64,000 nt of DNA from positions 2,294,001-2,358,000 of the forward strand of contig NZ_CP033169.1 in NCBI RefSeq assembly GCF_003691585.1, written 5' to 3'. Every line of letters begins with the position of its first letter. Within the stretch, counting starts at the first letter, position 1. A program made the position numbers and the translations under genes. This DNA comes from Biomaibacter acetigenes (lineage in GTDB: Bacteria > Bacillota > Thermosediminibacteria > Thermosediminibacterales > Tepidanaerobacteraceae). The notes beneath the pieces were generated by a model that saw nothing but the letters and a program-made list of their open reading frames with translations, searched no databases and had not been told where the DNA came from. Shown one piece after another: positions 43,269-52,546 of the stretch.

Positions 43269-43757
43269 CTAACCCTCCTTCACATTTCTGAGTAGCACCG
43301 CAACTTCAAACAGCGAGTAAAAAATTACCATTGCGCCCATGATCGGCAATGAGGCATACACATAACTCATCGGTATTCCCAAAGCCGGAGAGGGCTGGTT
43401 GCTGGTCATGACAACCACCGGCCATCCATAGTATATGAGAGCAGCGCCAAAGATTGAAATGACCGTATAAACCAGAACATTTATTATTTTTTGTACCGGT
43501 TTTGGAAATATGTTTACTAAAGCGTCTATTCCTATATGAATGTGCTCTTTTATACCGATGGCTGCAGCAACAAAACTTACCCATATGAACAGGAACCGGA
43601 CCATCTCCTCCGACCAGAAGGGGGCTGATTTAAACACATAACGCATTACTACCTGATAAAATGTTAGGGCTGTTATCGCCATCATTAAAAATGCCAAAAA
43701 ATACTGCACGATTTTGTTAAAACTATGATAAAATCCGGCTTGTTTCTGCTGTTTCAT
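43269..43757 (-). CDS. dctQ: TRAP transporter small permease
   Basis: About 162 residues from ATG 43757 (AAGGAGGGTTGAA upstream); upstream in-frame codons lack a ribosome site. Four membrane helices (VQYFLAFLMMAITALTFYQV, MVRFLFIWVSFVAAAIGIKE with the conserved EEM...W, VLVYTVISIFGAALIYYGWP, LPIMGAMVIFYSLFEVAVLL). Anchors the large permease; lies between dctP and dctM. Confidence 0.9.
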   Translation of the reverse strand: MKQQKQAGFYHSFNKIVQYFLAFLMMAITALTFYQVVMRYVFKSAPFWSEEMVRFLFIWVSFVAAAIGIKEHIHIGIDALVNIFPKPVQKIINVLVYTVISIFGAALIYYGWPVVVMTSNQPSPALGIPMSYVYASLPIMGAMVIFYSLFEVAVLLRNVKEG

Positions 43758-43807
43758 TTCAACCCTCCTTTTTATAGGGCACGGGAGGCGAAATACCTCC
43801 CGCAAGT

Positions 43808-44866
43808 TTATTTAGTATTTAAAGCCTCGTCTATCAGTGCTTTTCCGGCTGCTTCGTCACCATTGCCAATCTTGCTGTAGAATTTCGGATATACCTTTTC
43901 TTTTGCTATTTGCATGAAAAGTTCTTTTTCTACCTCATTTACCTGCATACCTGCTTCTTTCAGCTTATCAAGCATGTTCGCATTATATTTGGCCAATTCT
44001 TCTCTTTGTACCTTGCACGCTTCTTTAGCGGCGTCAGCCACTACTTTCTGCAGTTCGGGTGAAAGGGATTTATAGAAATTTTCGGAGATTATATATTGTC
44101 TCGGGTAGTAAAAATGTTCGCTTAAAGATAGGTAATCCTGAACTTCATAAAATTTCTGGCTGTCTATTAAATCCAGCGGGTTTTCCTGACCATCGACGGT
44201 GCCCTGCTGTAATGCCGTATAGACTTCACCAAAAGCCATGGGAACCGCCGTAGCGCCAAAGGCGTTGATGGAATCGATCATGACTTCACTTTCCATGACC
44301 CTTATTTTTAAGCCCTTCATATCATCGGGTGTCTTAATGGGGCGTTTATTATTTGTGAAGTATCTGAACCCTCCATCGTTATATGCCAACAATCTTATAC
44401 CCTTTTCAAGATACATATCTGCTATCTTTTGTCCAACGGGACCGTCTAAAACCTTATGCGCATGGTCCAAATCTCTAAACAGGTAGGGCAAGTCCCAAAG
44501 CATGGCAGCCGGCACAAATCTGCCCATAGGTCCGTTTTCCACGTCGCCCATTTCGATGGTGCCCATTTGTACGCCTTCTACTATCGTACGGGCATCACCC
44601 AACTGTCCGGCAGGGTAAATTTCCACTTTTAACTGTCCGTTTGAATTTTTTTCAACCAGTTCTTTAAATTTGTTTGCTGCAACATTCATCGGGTGCTCTG
44701 GAATGCTGGGTCCGTTGTGAGCAAACTTGATGATTTTGGTAACGCCGCTTCCGTTCGATGCACTTTGCTTTCCCGTATTATCCCCTCCCTTGGAACCACA
44801 GCCAATCAAAACTAGTGATGACATGATGACAAAAACGAACAAAACGATAAAACCCTTTTTTAGCAT
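43808..44866 (-). CDS. dctP: TRAP transporter solute-binding lipoprotein
   Basis: 352 residues. Signal peptide ending in a lipobox (SLVLIGCGSKGG, Cys at about 23). DctP features: IIKFAHNGPSIPEHPMNVAA, LPYLFRDLDHAHKVLDGPVG, conserved Arg for the carboxylate in GLKIRVMESEVMIDSINAFG, and the QGTVDGQENPLDLI motif. It captures a carboxylic acid outside the membrane with high affinity. First gene of the transporter operon, with a FadR-type operator 66 nt upstream. Confidence 0.92.
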   Translation of the reverse strand: MLKKGFIVLFVFVIMSSLVLIGCGSKGGDNTGKQSASNGSGVTKIIKFAHNGPSIPEHPMNVAANKFKELVEKNSNGQLKVEIYPAGQLGDARTIVEGVQMGTIEMGDVENGPMGRFVPAAMLWDLPYLFRDLDHAHKVLDGPVGQKIADMYLEKGIRLLAYNDGGFRYFTNNKRPIKTPDDMKGLKIRVMESEVMIDSINAFGATAVPMAFGEVYTALQQGTVDGQENPLDLIDSQKFYEVQDYLSLSEHFYYPRQYIISENFYKSLSPELQKVVADAAKEACKVQREELAKYNANMLDKLKEAGMQVNEVEKELFMQIAKEKVYPKFYSKIGNGDEAAGKALIDEALNTK

Positions 44867-44932
44867 AAAATACCTCCTAAAAATTTTTTGATAAGACCAT
44901 TTTTATTAATATTCATTGTTCTAATGGTTCAC

Positions 44933-44943
44933 TGGTCTTACCA
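44933..44943. promoter_or_regulatory. FadR-type operator upstream of dctP
   Basis: TGGT-CTT-ACCA palindrome; a related half site (AAGACCATT) lies at about 44893-44901. Same core as the site at 41927-41939, so transporter and dehydrogenase are probably co-regulated. Confidence 0.6.
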
Positions 44944-45031
44944 CTATTTATAATATTCGACATAAAAATGACTTTTCCTGCAAAAAAACAAAAGATAAAA
45001 ATTATTTTTTTCACAAATTATTTTTTAGAAG

Positions 45032-46227
45032 AAGCTTAGAAAAGTATGCATTATGGATTGTGATGGTAACAGTCTTAAAAAGTTTACTGTCCAGAACAAT
45101 CCCACTGGTGCTAGTTTTCTACGGGATCAGGTTATTTCATTAGCGGACAAGCATTCTTGTCAGGAAATCCACATTGGGATGGAGTCTACTTCCGTTTATA
45201 GTTTTCATCCTGCTATGTTTTTAAACGAGGATGAGGCCCTGCGCAAGTATCAGATAAAGGTTTATGTTATTAACGCTACGCTTGTTAACAAGTTTAAGGA
45301 GGCTTACCTTTATCTTGATAAGACTGATGATATCGATGCCTGGGTTATTGCCGATCGCTTGTGCTTTGGGCGTATCCCATATACTGTCATTATGCAGGAA
45401 CAGCTCCTTGCCCTTCAGAGGTTGACTAGAATGCGTTACCGCCTGGTGCATAATGTGACCCGTGAGAAACAGTATTTTTTGCAGAATCTATTTCTAAAGT
45501 GTAATGCCTTTAAGTCCGAGTTTGAAAGTTCTGCTTTTGGCAATGCCATGATGGAGCTTTTCCTTGAACAATACAGCCTTGAAGAGATCAATTCTATGGA
45601 TACTGCAGTTCTTTGCGGATTTCCTCAGAGAAAAAGTGAAGAATCGTTTCCCCGACCCTGAAGGGGTGGCTAAATGTATTCAAAAGGCCGCCAGATCTTC
45701 TTACAGGCTATCAAAGTGTGTGGAAGATTCCGTTGATATTCTCCTGGCCACTTCTATTGAATGTATCCGCACCCTCTCTGCACAGATAAAACAATTAGAT
45801 AAGGCTATTGAAAAGCTCCTGGATGGTATACCAAATACTTTACAAACCATTCCCGGCATTGGCCCTGTCTTTTGTTCAAGCATACTGGCCGAAATCGGTG
45901 ATATTAACCGCTTTAAGAGCCAAGTCTATTGCTAAGTATGCGGGTCTTGTCTGGACTAATCGTCAGTCCGGAAAGTTTGAAGCAGAAGAAACAAAAATGA
46001 TTCGCTCTTGTAATCACTATCTGCGCTTTTACCTTGTTGAGGCTGCCAAGTCGGTTAAGAGAGTAGAACCTGAATTTCATGATTACTATTTGAAAAAGTA
46101 TCGTGAAGTTTCTAAACATCAGCATAAAAGAACCCTCGTCTTAAACGCAAGAAAACTTGTGCGTTTGAGCGATGCGCTGCTACGCAATGAGCAAGTTTAC
46201 ACGCCTAGAAGGAAGGTGAATAGGTAG
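45032..46227 (+). pseudogene. IS110-family transposase, 5'-truncated with two frameshifts
   Basis: The reading begins inside the DEDD domain (KVCIMDCDGNSLKKFTVQNN); the first ~12 residues with GIDVS are missing. Frame 1 runs IHIGMESTSVYSFHPAMFLN ... to about 45610, where an extra T in CTTTG shifts to frame 2 (DFLREKVKNRFPDPEGVAKC), then IPGIGPVFCSSILAEIGDIN, the IS116/IS110 C-terminal domain. A second shift near 45915-45930 leads to frame 3 (SIAKYAGLVWTNRQSGKFEA to 46227). Dead element separating the TRAP operon from the racemase genes. IS110 elements lack terminal inverted repeats, so ends are not defined. 46228-46371 is its flank, with no gene. Confidence 0.85.
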
Positions 46228-46371
46228 GTAAACACCTCCTAAATATCCTTCAGCTATTTCCAGTTTTTGGATGGTAAAACTAGGTTAGATTAGTGTTGCC
46301 TTTTTTACAAAAAATAGGCTAAAAAATTTCCATTTCATTACTTTTAGGGACTTGACATTTTACCGCAGGAC

Positions 46372-47640
46372 TTAAAATTTTTTTGCTAAATCGGCTCCAT
46401 GTGTTATTATACCTATGGAATTTATATTTGGATCCATATTGCTAGCCAAGCTTAATGCCTCTTGAATATCGCCGGCATATTTTAAGCCTAAGTTCTCCAC
46501 GTAAACCTTATTTTGCTGTTCTGTAACTACGATTATCTTTGCCATTTCTCTAACTGCAGCAACGGTCATGTTAACCGTGGCAGACACTTCGTCTTCAATT
46601 TCGCCCCTGTTTACCATTTCATACACTTCTTCTACAGACCTTACACCTAAACCTACAAAATCAGGATGCCCAGGGCAATCACCTTCAGGAGCTGGGGAAA
46701 GCAAGATTACTACTCCCTGTTGTTTTACCATCATCGCAGCGACGGTCATGGGCTTTACGCTCTGCCACAAGTCCTGGTAAGCCGGATAGGAACTGCAAAC
46801 AACCAAATCCGGTCTGGTAGGTACATCTATTGCATATATCTTTTCCGCTACTTTTACACATTCCCTGTGCGCCTTGACCACATCTCCGGCAATTACCCTA
46901 ACAACCGTTCCATCAGTATTCATGACCGTGTTTATGATCATTTTTAATCCGGTTTGCCTTGCTATATCTTCCATTTCTTTTCTAACAGGATTTTCGAGAT
47001 TGCCGAGTATCTGTGTTATGTTTCTTGCAGCAACCAAATGGGTTCTTGCCGTTGTATCAGGACCTGATACTCCCGGTTGTACGAGCTTGGCTCCAGCGCT
47101 CCAGCCTGCATATATATGAGGAATAACATTTCCTATGGCTATACTGACATCGCTTTCATAATAAAGCTTATTGACCCTGATTGGAATTCCTGACGGTGTA
47201 TCACCTATATATACAAGCTGATCCGTATCATTACAGGCGTGATTTACCACCTTTACCCTTTCATAAATTTCCTTGCCGATTCTTTCGCGGCATTCTTCTT
47301 CAGTCATAGCTCTATGCGTACCCAGGCCAATAAGTATTGTTATATCTGCGTCCTGCACTCCCGCTTCATTTAATTCACTCAACAGTATCGGGAGGATTTT
47401 GCTAACCGGAGTCGCTCTGGTAAAATCATCGACGATTATCACTGTGTTTTTGCCGTTTTGCTTTATGATATCCCCAAGATTGGGGCATCCTACTGGGTTT
47501 CTGATGGCATTTTTTACCTCAGCATCAAAATCTTTAATGGGATCCAGTCGCTTTGGCGAGGCCACCCAAGATATTTTTTCTTCAGGAAGTTCAAAACTTA
47601 CAAGTTCTGGGCCATAGTGAAGTTCTATTTTTCTGTTCAC
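46372..47640 (-). CDS. LarA-family (nickel-pincer) 2-hydroxyacid racemase/epimerase
   Basis: About 422 residues from GTG 47640 (AAGGTGG upstream). Family motifs VIIVDDFTRATP (DxTRxxP) at about residue 75, GLGTHRAMTEEE, VVNHACND, and GWSAGAKLVQPGVSGPDTTA with the Lys that anchors the NPN nickel-pincer cofactor. Length matches LarA. It inverts the configuration of a 2-hydroxy acid. No larB/C/E cofactor genes are in the window. The substrate need not be lactate: homologues act on malate, aldonates and others. Fits a locus for an unusual hydroxy acid. Confidence 0.85.
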   Translation of the reverse strand: MNRKIELHYGPELVSFELPEEKISWVASPKRLDPIKDFDAEVKNAIRNPVGCPNLGDIIKQNGKNTVIIVDDFTRATPVSKILPILLSELNEAGVQDADITILIGLGTHRAMTEEECRERIGKEIYERVKVVNHACNDTDQLVYIGDTPSGIPIRVNKLYYESDVSIAIGNVIPHIYAGWSAGAKLVQPGVSGPDTTARTHLVAARNITQILGNLENPVRKEMEDIARQTGLKMIINTVMNTDGTVVRVIAGDVVKAHRECVKVAEKIYAIDVPTRPDLVVCSSYPAYQDLWQSVKPMTVAAMMVKQQGVVILLSPAPEGDCPGHPDFVGLGVRSVEEVYEMVNRGEIEDEVSATVNMTVAAVREMAKIIVVTEQQNKVYVENLGLKYAGDIQEALSLASNMDPNINSIGIITHGADLAKKF

Positions 47641-47685
47641 AAATACCACCTTCAATTATAAATTAAAACCTATAGATTCTCTCGC

Positions 47686-48421
47686 TCACCGGCACGCTTC
47701 ATAAAAAAGCATGGTATCCGTGTTGTAAACTACATAATCTGCTCCTAATTTCAGACATTCTTTAGCCCTTTCCGTATCTACGCTAAATATACCAACACAT
47801 ATATCTTTGTTTTTAGCCTTTTTCATCATGTTGCTCAATGCATTTACTACTTTGGGATTGTAAATATCTCCGGGAACCCCCAGGGAATGTGACAAATCCA
47901 CAGGTCCCAGAAGAATGGCATCAACATATTCAACATTCAAAATTTCTTCAAAAGATTGAAGTCCTTCTTTCCCTTCTATAAGCAAAATCACCGACGTATC
48001 CTCGTTTGCTCTTCTATAATAAGTCGAATCACCTACCCCATACCTGTTGGCTCTCACACATGGGCAGGCTCCTCTCGAACCTATCGGAGCATACTTGGCA
48101 TATTTTACGGCTTTTCGAGCATCTTGGACATTTGATATTCCAGGCACAACAATGCCAGATGTCCCCGTATCCAATGCTTTTGTCACAGCAATTTCTGTAT
48201 TTTCCGGCACTCTTATCACTGACACCATATCTGCGGCATCAGCGGCTCTAACCAGCTTAACATCAGTCTCCGGTCCAAACGGCCCGTGTTCTGTATCTAT
48301 AATGACAAACTCAAAAATCCGCGTAACCAATGGTTTCGACCATCTCTTCACTAGTAGATTGAACAAACATGCCGGTAAATTTTTTGCCTGAATCCTTTAG
48401 TTGTCTAAAAAGCTTCTTCAT
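47686..48421 (-). pseudogene. HpcH/HpaI-family aldolase, frameshifted in the N-terminal region
   Basis: A well-placed ATG at 48421 (GGAGGCG upstream) encodes KKLFRQLKDSGKKFTGMFVQ then STSEEMVETIGYAD and stops; the next frame continues FEFVIIDTEHGPFGPETDVK to 47686. The break is at a run of 5 A (T on the coding strand, 48313-48317). The remaining part shows VIIDTEHGP, ILLIEGKEGLQSFEEIL (metal Glu) and AILLGPVDLSHSLGVPGD (metal Asp) of class II pyruvate aldolases, which split 2-oxo-4-hydroxy acids. It follows the racemase-like gene by 45 nt on the same strand. Confidence 0.75.
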
Positions 48422-48436
48422 AAATTTACGCCTCCG

Positions 48437-49612
48437 TTATTTCAGCACACTGGGCAGGAACAAAGATAATTGTGGAATAAGCACTACTAATAGCAACGCC
48501 AGCACCATCGTACCGCAAACATAAAGTATATCGGGGAAAGTGTCTTCTACTCTAATTTTTAGTATTCTAGTTGAGGTAAATAGGCACACCGCAAGCGGTG
48601 GCGTGGCTCCCCCTATCGCCAAATTTAGTATCATTGATATACCAAAATGAATTAGATCCATACCCAAACTTGTCACTAAAGGCAAAAGAATGGGTGTCAA
48701 TAATATTATCGTAGAATTGGTCTCCATGAATGTCCCAAGGAAAAGCAACAGTAAAATAATGAGCAGATAAATCACAGTAGGATTCCTGCTTATTGACAAA
48801 AGGACATTAGCAATTAGTTCGGGAATATTCTGGGTGGCCATAATCCAGCCGAAAGGTGCAGCCGTAGACATAATGAAAAGAATTATGGCGCTGGAGATGG
48901 CGCTACTTGTACATATGTTTACTATATCCTTTAATTTTAACTCTTTATATACGAACATAGCCAGTATAAAAGCATATACCACGGCTATTACCGCCGACTC
49001 AGTGGGAGTTATAACTCCTGAAAGCACTCCGCCAAGAATTATGACAGGCATGAAAAGCGGCAATAGTGCATCGATGAAAATTTTAACTCGATCGCCAGCC
49101 GTTAAACGACCTTCCGCCCCACGATATCCTCTCTTCTTTCCGATGATGACAGCAAGTATTACTAAAAATGCTACAGTCAAAATACCTGGTATTATTCCTG
49201 CCAGGAACAAATCGCCTATCGAAACGCTGCCCGAAGTACCGTAAACCACCATGGAAAGGCTGGGCAGAATGACTATGCCCAATGCGCCGGCTCCTACCAA
49301 TATCGATGCCGTAAACCCTTTCCCGTATCCTTTTTTCACCATTTCGGGCCCCATTACTCCACCTATGGCCGCGGTGGTCGCTACACCGGAACCAGATATT
49401 GCCCCAAAAATCCGCAGCTCACAGCCGCGGCTCCTCCCAATCCTCCCGGAATCCTTTCCAGTATCATATTTGCAAGCCTCATCAATCTGGGCTGCTGCCA
49501 TATGCCATTATTTCTCCGGATCAGATAAACAGCGGCAGAGCCATGAGTGGGAAAGAATTTATTCCTTCCACCATTCTTTGGGACAGTATTGTCAGCGGCG
49601 GAAAGCCCTGTG
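48437..49612 (-). pseudogene. Second TRAP dctM, 5'-truncated and frameshifted
   Basis: Downstream of about 49400 a clean DctM frame runs GAISGSGVATTAAIGGVMGP ... to 48437 (about 320 residues). Upstream the same family continues in other frames: LTILSQRMVEGINSFPLMAL then a stop, and RLANMILERIPGGLGGAAAV before another shift. The first ~40 residues are missing and nothing TRAP-like lies beyond 49612. No dctP or dctQ partner exists here. Clearly a decayed duplicate of the locus's transporter type. Confidence 0.8.
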
Positions 49613-49975
49613 GTTCAGTCTAAAATTTAATTTTACGACATAATTTGTTTTTACATAATTAATTATAAAATATTTTATAACTATAGTCGAGTTACGCTAT
49701 CCTAAAGTTTTACGTTTTTCGTTATTCTATGGCTTTTATACTATATTTGCAACACGTAGTACTTAAATTTGACAATAAAATAAAATTCATCATGAGCGAA
49801 TTACCCATGAGAACTTCTGAAAAAATTCCAATATTTAAAGATTCTATAGGACCTTAAAATGTGTAAGTCATTTAAGTCAAGGAAAATACGGGATAGGTTT
49901 TACCATCTAAAGTTTCTATTATTTTCTCTCCAGCTAGAAGGAATTTTTCATATACATGTTGAACAATATTAATAT

Positions 49976-50034
49976 AGACCTCACCTTTCTTGAGTTTTAT
50001 GCTCATCCTTATAGAGGATGGTGAGGTCTTTTTT
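49976..50034 (+). terminator. Strong hairpin with U tract in a gene-poor gap
   Basis: GACCTCACC / GGTGAGGTC (49977-49985 with 50020-50028) encloses CATCC / GGATG and is followed by TTTTTT. No gene precedes it on the plus strand within the 600-nt gap (49613-50224), so it may terminate read-through, act as an attenuator of the 50225 gene if transcription starts upstream, or mark a small RNA. Apart from it and the promoter at 50130 the gap is AT-rich and shows nothing else. Confidence 0.6.
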
Positions 50035-50129
50035 CTACGTACGACGACTTTTTCCTGCTTTTTGACCTATGAAAATTTTACGCTAACAATTGATTTTTTA
50101 AAGTTGAAATTTTTTGGGGAAAATTATTC

Positions 50130-50158
50130 TTGTGTAATTATGAATTTTGACTTATAAT
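50130..50158 (+). promoter_or_regulatory. Sigma-A promoter of the aminotransferase gene
   Basis: TTGTGT (50130-50135), 17-nt spacer, TATAAT (50153-50158), 67 nt before the ATG. Confidence 0.65.
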
Positions 50159-50224
50159 GTATTAAAATATGAGTCCATGTTTTTCTAAAAACCTGCATAC
50201 AATCTTTTAGAGGGGCTGATATAG

Positions 50225-51349
50225 ATGAACATAAAGACCTTCGGAGTGGAAAGATGGATGAACGCCTACGAGCACGGGGCTTTTTACAATCTGGCCGAAA
50301 CCGATGCCAAGGCCTTCACCCTGGATGAACTTCTGTCCCTGGGAAAGAAATTCGAGGTACTGGATGAACTCCTTCGGGTAAAGATCAGCTACAATCCCAC
50401 CACCGGCAGCCAGTCTTTAAGAGAAGTAATCTCTAGCTTTTACGCTGACACCGGACCCGAAAACATTCTCATCACCACCGGAGCCATAGAGGCGGATTTT
50501 CTGGTCACAAACTCCCTGGTGGAGTCCGGCGACACGGTCATAGTCCAGTTTCCGGCATACCAGGCGCTTTATTCCACCGCCGAGGCCCGAGGAGCCCGCA
50601 TCAAATACTGGAACATGAACATAGACCGGGGATACGAACCGGATATCGAGGAACTTAAATCCCTCATTGATGATAAGACAAAAATGATAGTGCTAAATAT
50701 TCCCCATAACCCCACCGGTGCAGTTATCTCCGAAGAACAGCTCAGAACCATTCTTTCCTGGGCTGAAGAGCGGGATTTCTGGGTGCTGTGCGATGAAGTT
50801 TATCACGATTTTGCCCTGGAGCCCGGCGTGGTGCCACCCTACGGGCGGTCTCTGAGTAAAAAAGCCATAAGTGTAGGAAGCATGTCCAAGGCCTACGGAC
50901 TTTCGGGACTTCGCCTGGGATGGATTGCGGCTCCTGATGAGCTCATAAACCGTTGCTGGTGCTGGAAGGACTATACCTCTATAAGCAACTCCCCTATCAA
51001 CGATTTCCTTGCCACCTTCGCCTTAAAAAACATCGACAAGGTCATGGAAAGAAACCTGGGCATCGCCCGGCAAAATCTTGAAACGCTTTTAAAATGGTTC
51101 CAAGAACATGAGAGTTTCTTTGACTATGTCACCCCTAAAGCAGGAGTGCTCACTTTCCCCCGAGTCAAGAACATCCCCATGTCTACCGAAGAACTGTGTA
51201 AAAAGCTCTTTGAAAAGGAAGGCCTACTGATGGTCCCCGGAGAATGCTTTGAGATGTCGGGATATCTTCGAATAGGTTTCGGCAACGACAGTAAGATGTT
51301 CAAGACAGGGCTTTCCATATTCTCATCTTTTTTATCAAGCATTCAGTAA
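50225..51349 (+). CDS. Class I/II PLP-dependent aminotransferase
   Basis: 374 residues, ATG with AGAGGGG about 8 nt upstream. Fold-type I features: YNPTTGSQSLREVISSFYAD, VLNIPHNPTGAVISEEQLRT, WVLCDEVYHDF (Asp and Tyr contacting PLP), SVGSMSKAYGLSGLRLGWIA with the Schiff-base Lys, and the Arg near the C-terminus (GYLRIGFGND) that holds the carboxylate. The N-terminus (MNIKTFGVERWMNAYEHGAF) resembles the capreomycidine-synthase-like subgroup of aminotransferases. Substrate not identifiable. Starts a plus-strand run with fba. Confidence 0.88.
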   Translation: MNIKTFGVERWMNAYEHGAFYNLAETDAKAFTLDELLSLGKKFEVLDELLRVKISYNPTTGSQSLREVISSFYADTGPENILITTGAIEADFLVTNSLVESGDTVIVQFPAYQALYSTAEARGARIKYWNMNIDRGYEPDIEELKSLIDDKTKMIVLNIPHNPTGAVISEEQLRTILSWAEERDFWVLCDEVYHDFALEPGVVPPYGRSLSKKAISVGSMSKAYGLSGLRLGWIAAPDELINRCWCWKDYTSISNSPINDFLATFALKNIDKVMERNLGIARQNLETLLKWFQEHESFFDYVTPKAGVLTFPRVKNIPMSTEELCKKLFEKEGLLMVPGECFEMSGYLRIGFGNDSKMFKTGLSIFSSFLSSIQ

Positions 51350-51455
51350 ATTAGACCCGACGAGGAGTTTCTTTTTTTACTTGCGTCTTTTATTTTTAAT
51401 ATTTTTGTAATATACTTGTGAATGGTATGTTAAATAAAAATTGGGAGGGTTCATC

Positions 51456-52385
51456 ATGCCGCTGGTTACATCAAAGGAAATGTTCCAGAAAGCCTATGAA
51501 GGCGGATACGCCGTAGGTGCCTTCAATGTCAACAATATGGAAATCATCCAGGGAATTGTAGAGGCAGGAAAAGAGGAAAATGCTCCCCTGATCCTGCAGG
51601 TATCGGCAGGGGCGAGGAAATATGCCAAGCCCGTGTACCTCAGAAAACTGGTGGAAGCGGCCATCGAAGATACGGGCCTGCCTATAGTGCTTCATCTTGA
51701 TCATGGCGAAAACTTCGAAATCTGCAAGGCCTGTGTGGACGACGGCTTCACCTCGGTCATGATCGACGGTTCCAAACACCCCTTCGAGGAAAATATAGCC
51801 ATTACCAAACAGGTTGTGGAATACGCCCATGAAAGAGGCGTGGTGGTGGAGGCAGAGCTCGGAAAACTGGCCGGTATCGAGGACAACGTCAAGGTTACCG
51901 AAAGGGAAGCCACGTTTACCGACCCCGACCAGGCCGTGGAATTTGTGGAAAGGACCGGCGTAGACTCGCTGGCGGTGGCCATTGGCACCAGCCACGGGGC
52001 CTATAAATTCAAGGGCGAGCCGAAACTTGATTTTGAACGCCTGGAAAAAATAACAAAGATGCTTCCCGGATTTCCCCTGGTACTCCACGGAGCTTCCACG
52101 GTGCTCCCCGAATTCGTGGAGTCCTGCAACAAATACGGCGGCAGCATCCCTGGTGCTAAGGGCGTGCCCGAAGAAATGCTCAAGAAAGCCGCCGGGATGG
52201 GCGTTTGCAAGATAAACATAGATACTGACCTTCGCCTGGCCATGACCGCATCGGTAAGAAAATATCTGGCGGAAAACCCATCGGAATTTGACCCCAGAAA
52301 ATACCTGGGCGCAGGCCGGGATGCCATAAAAGAAATGGTGCGGCACAAGATTAAAAATGTATTGGGATGTAACGGAAAAGCATAA
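51456..52385 (+). CDS. fba: Class II fructose-1,6-bisphosphate aldolase
   Basis: About 309 residues from ATG 51456 (GGGAGG 7 nt upstream; the in-frame codon at 51441 has none). TIM-barrel motifs: AFNVNNMEIIQGIVEAGKEE, zinc-binding LHLDHGENFEICKACVDDGF (two signature region), VEAELGKLAGIED, GTSHGAYKFKGEPKLDFERL and LVLHGASTVLPEFVESCNKY. Cleaves fructose-1,6-bisphosphate in glycolysis and gluconeogenesis. Related tagatose-bisphosphate aldolases cannot be fully excluded. A long antisense reading frame here is an artefact. Confidence 0.92.
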   Translation: MPLVTSKEMFQKAYEGGYAVGAFNVNNMEIIQGIVEAGKEENAPLILQVSAGARKYAKPVYLRKLVEAAIEDTGLPIVLHLDHGENFEICKACVDDGFTSVMIDGSKHPFEENIAITKQVVEYAHERGVVVEAELGKLAGIEDNVKVTEREATFTDPDQAVEFVERTGVDSLAVAIGTSHGAYKFKGEPKLDFERLEKITKMLPGFPLVLHGASTVLPEFVESCNKYGGSIPGAKGVPEEMLKKAAGMGVCKINIDTDLRLAMTASVRKYLAENPSEFDPRKYLGAGRDAIKEMVRHKIKNVLGCNGKA

Positions 52386-52401
52386 GTTATATATACACGA
52401 A

Positions 52402-52433
52402 GCGGGAAGCCACATATGGCTCCCCGCATTTTT
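52402..52433 (+). terminator. fba terminator
   Basis: GCGGGA-AGCC / GGCT-CCCCGC stem with a small internal mismatch, followed by ATTTTT, 17 nt after the stop. Confidence 0.7.
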
Positions 52434-52546
52434 CATGTCCCGTTTCCGGGATCATATATCCTTGTTTCATCAGAACCCTGAATTATTCAAGCCTTGCTCT
52501 TTTTCTCCTTGTGACAGTCCCCCGTCCCTTGTCCGCCTCCTACCAC

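Noticed and set aside
49872-50006. 44-codon minus-strand frame (MSIKLKKGEVYINIVQHVYE...)
   Set aside because: Starts inside the terminator hairpin, its ribosome site has no spacing, and the sequence matches nothing I know; kept only as a note.
51471-52436. Long minus-strand reading frame (321 codons) antisense to fba
   Set aside because: Composition is a reverse image of the aldolase gene (no domain, poor start) and fba itself is unmistakable.
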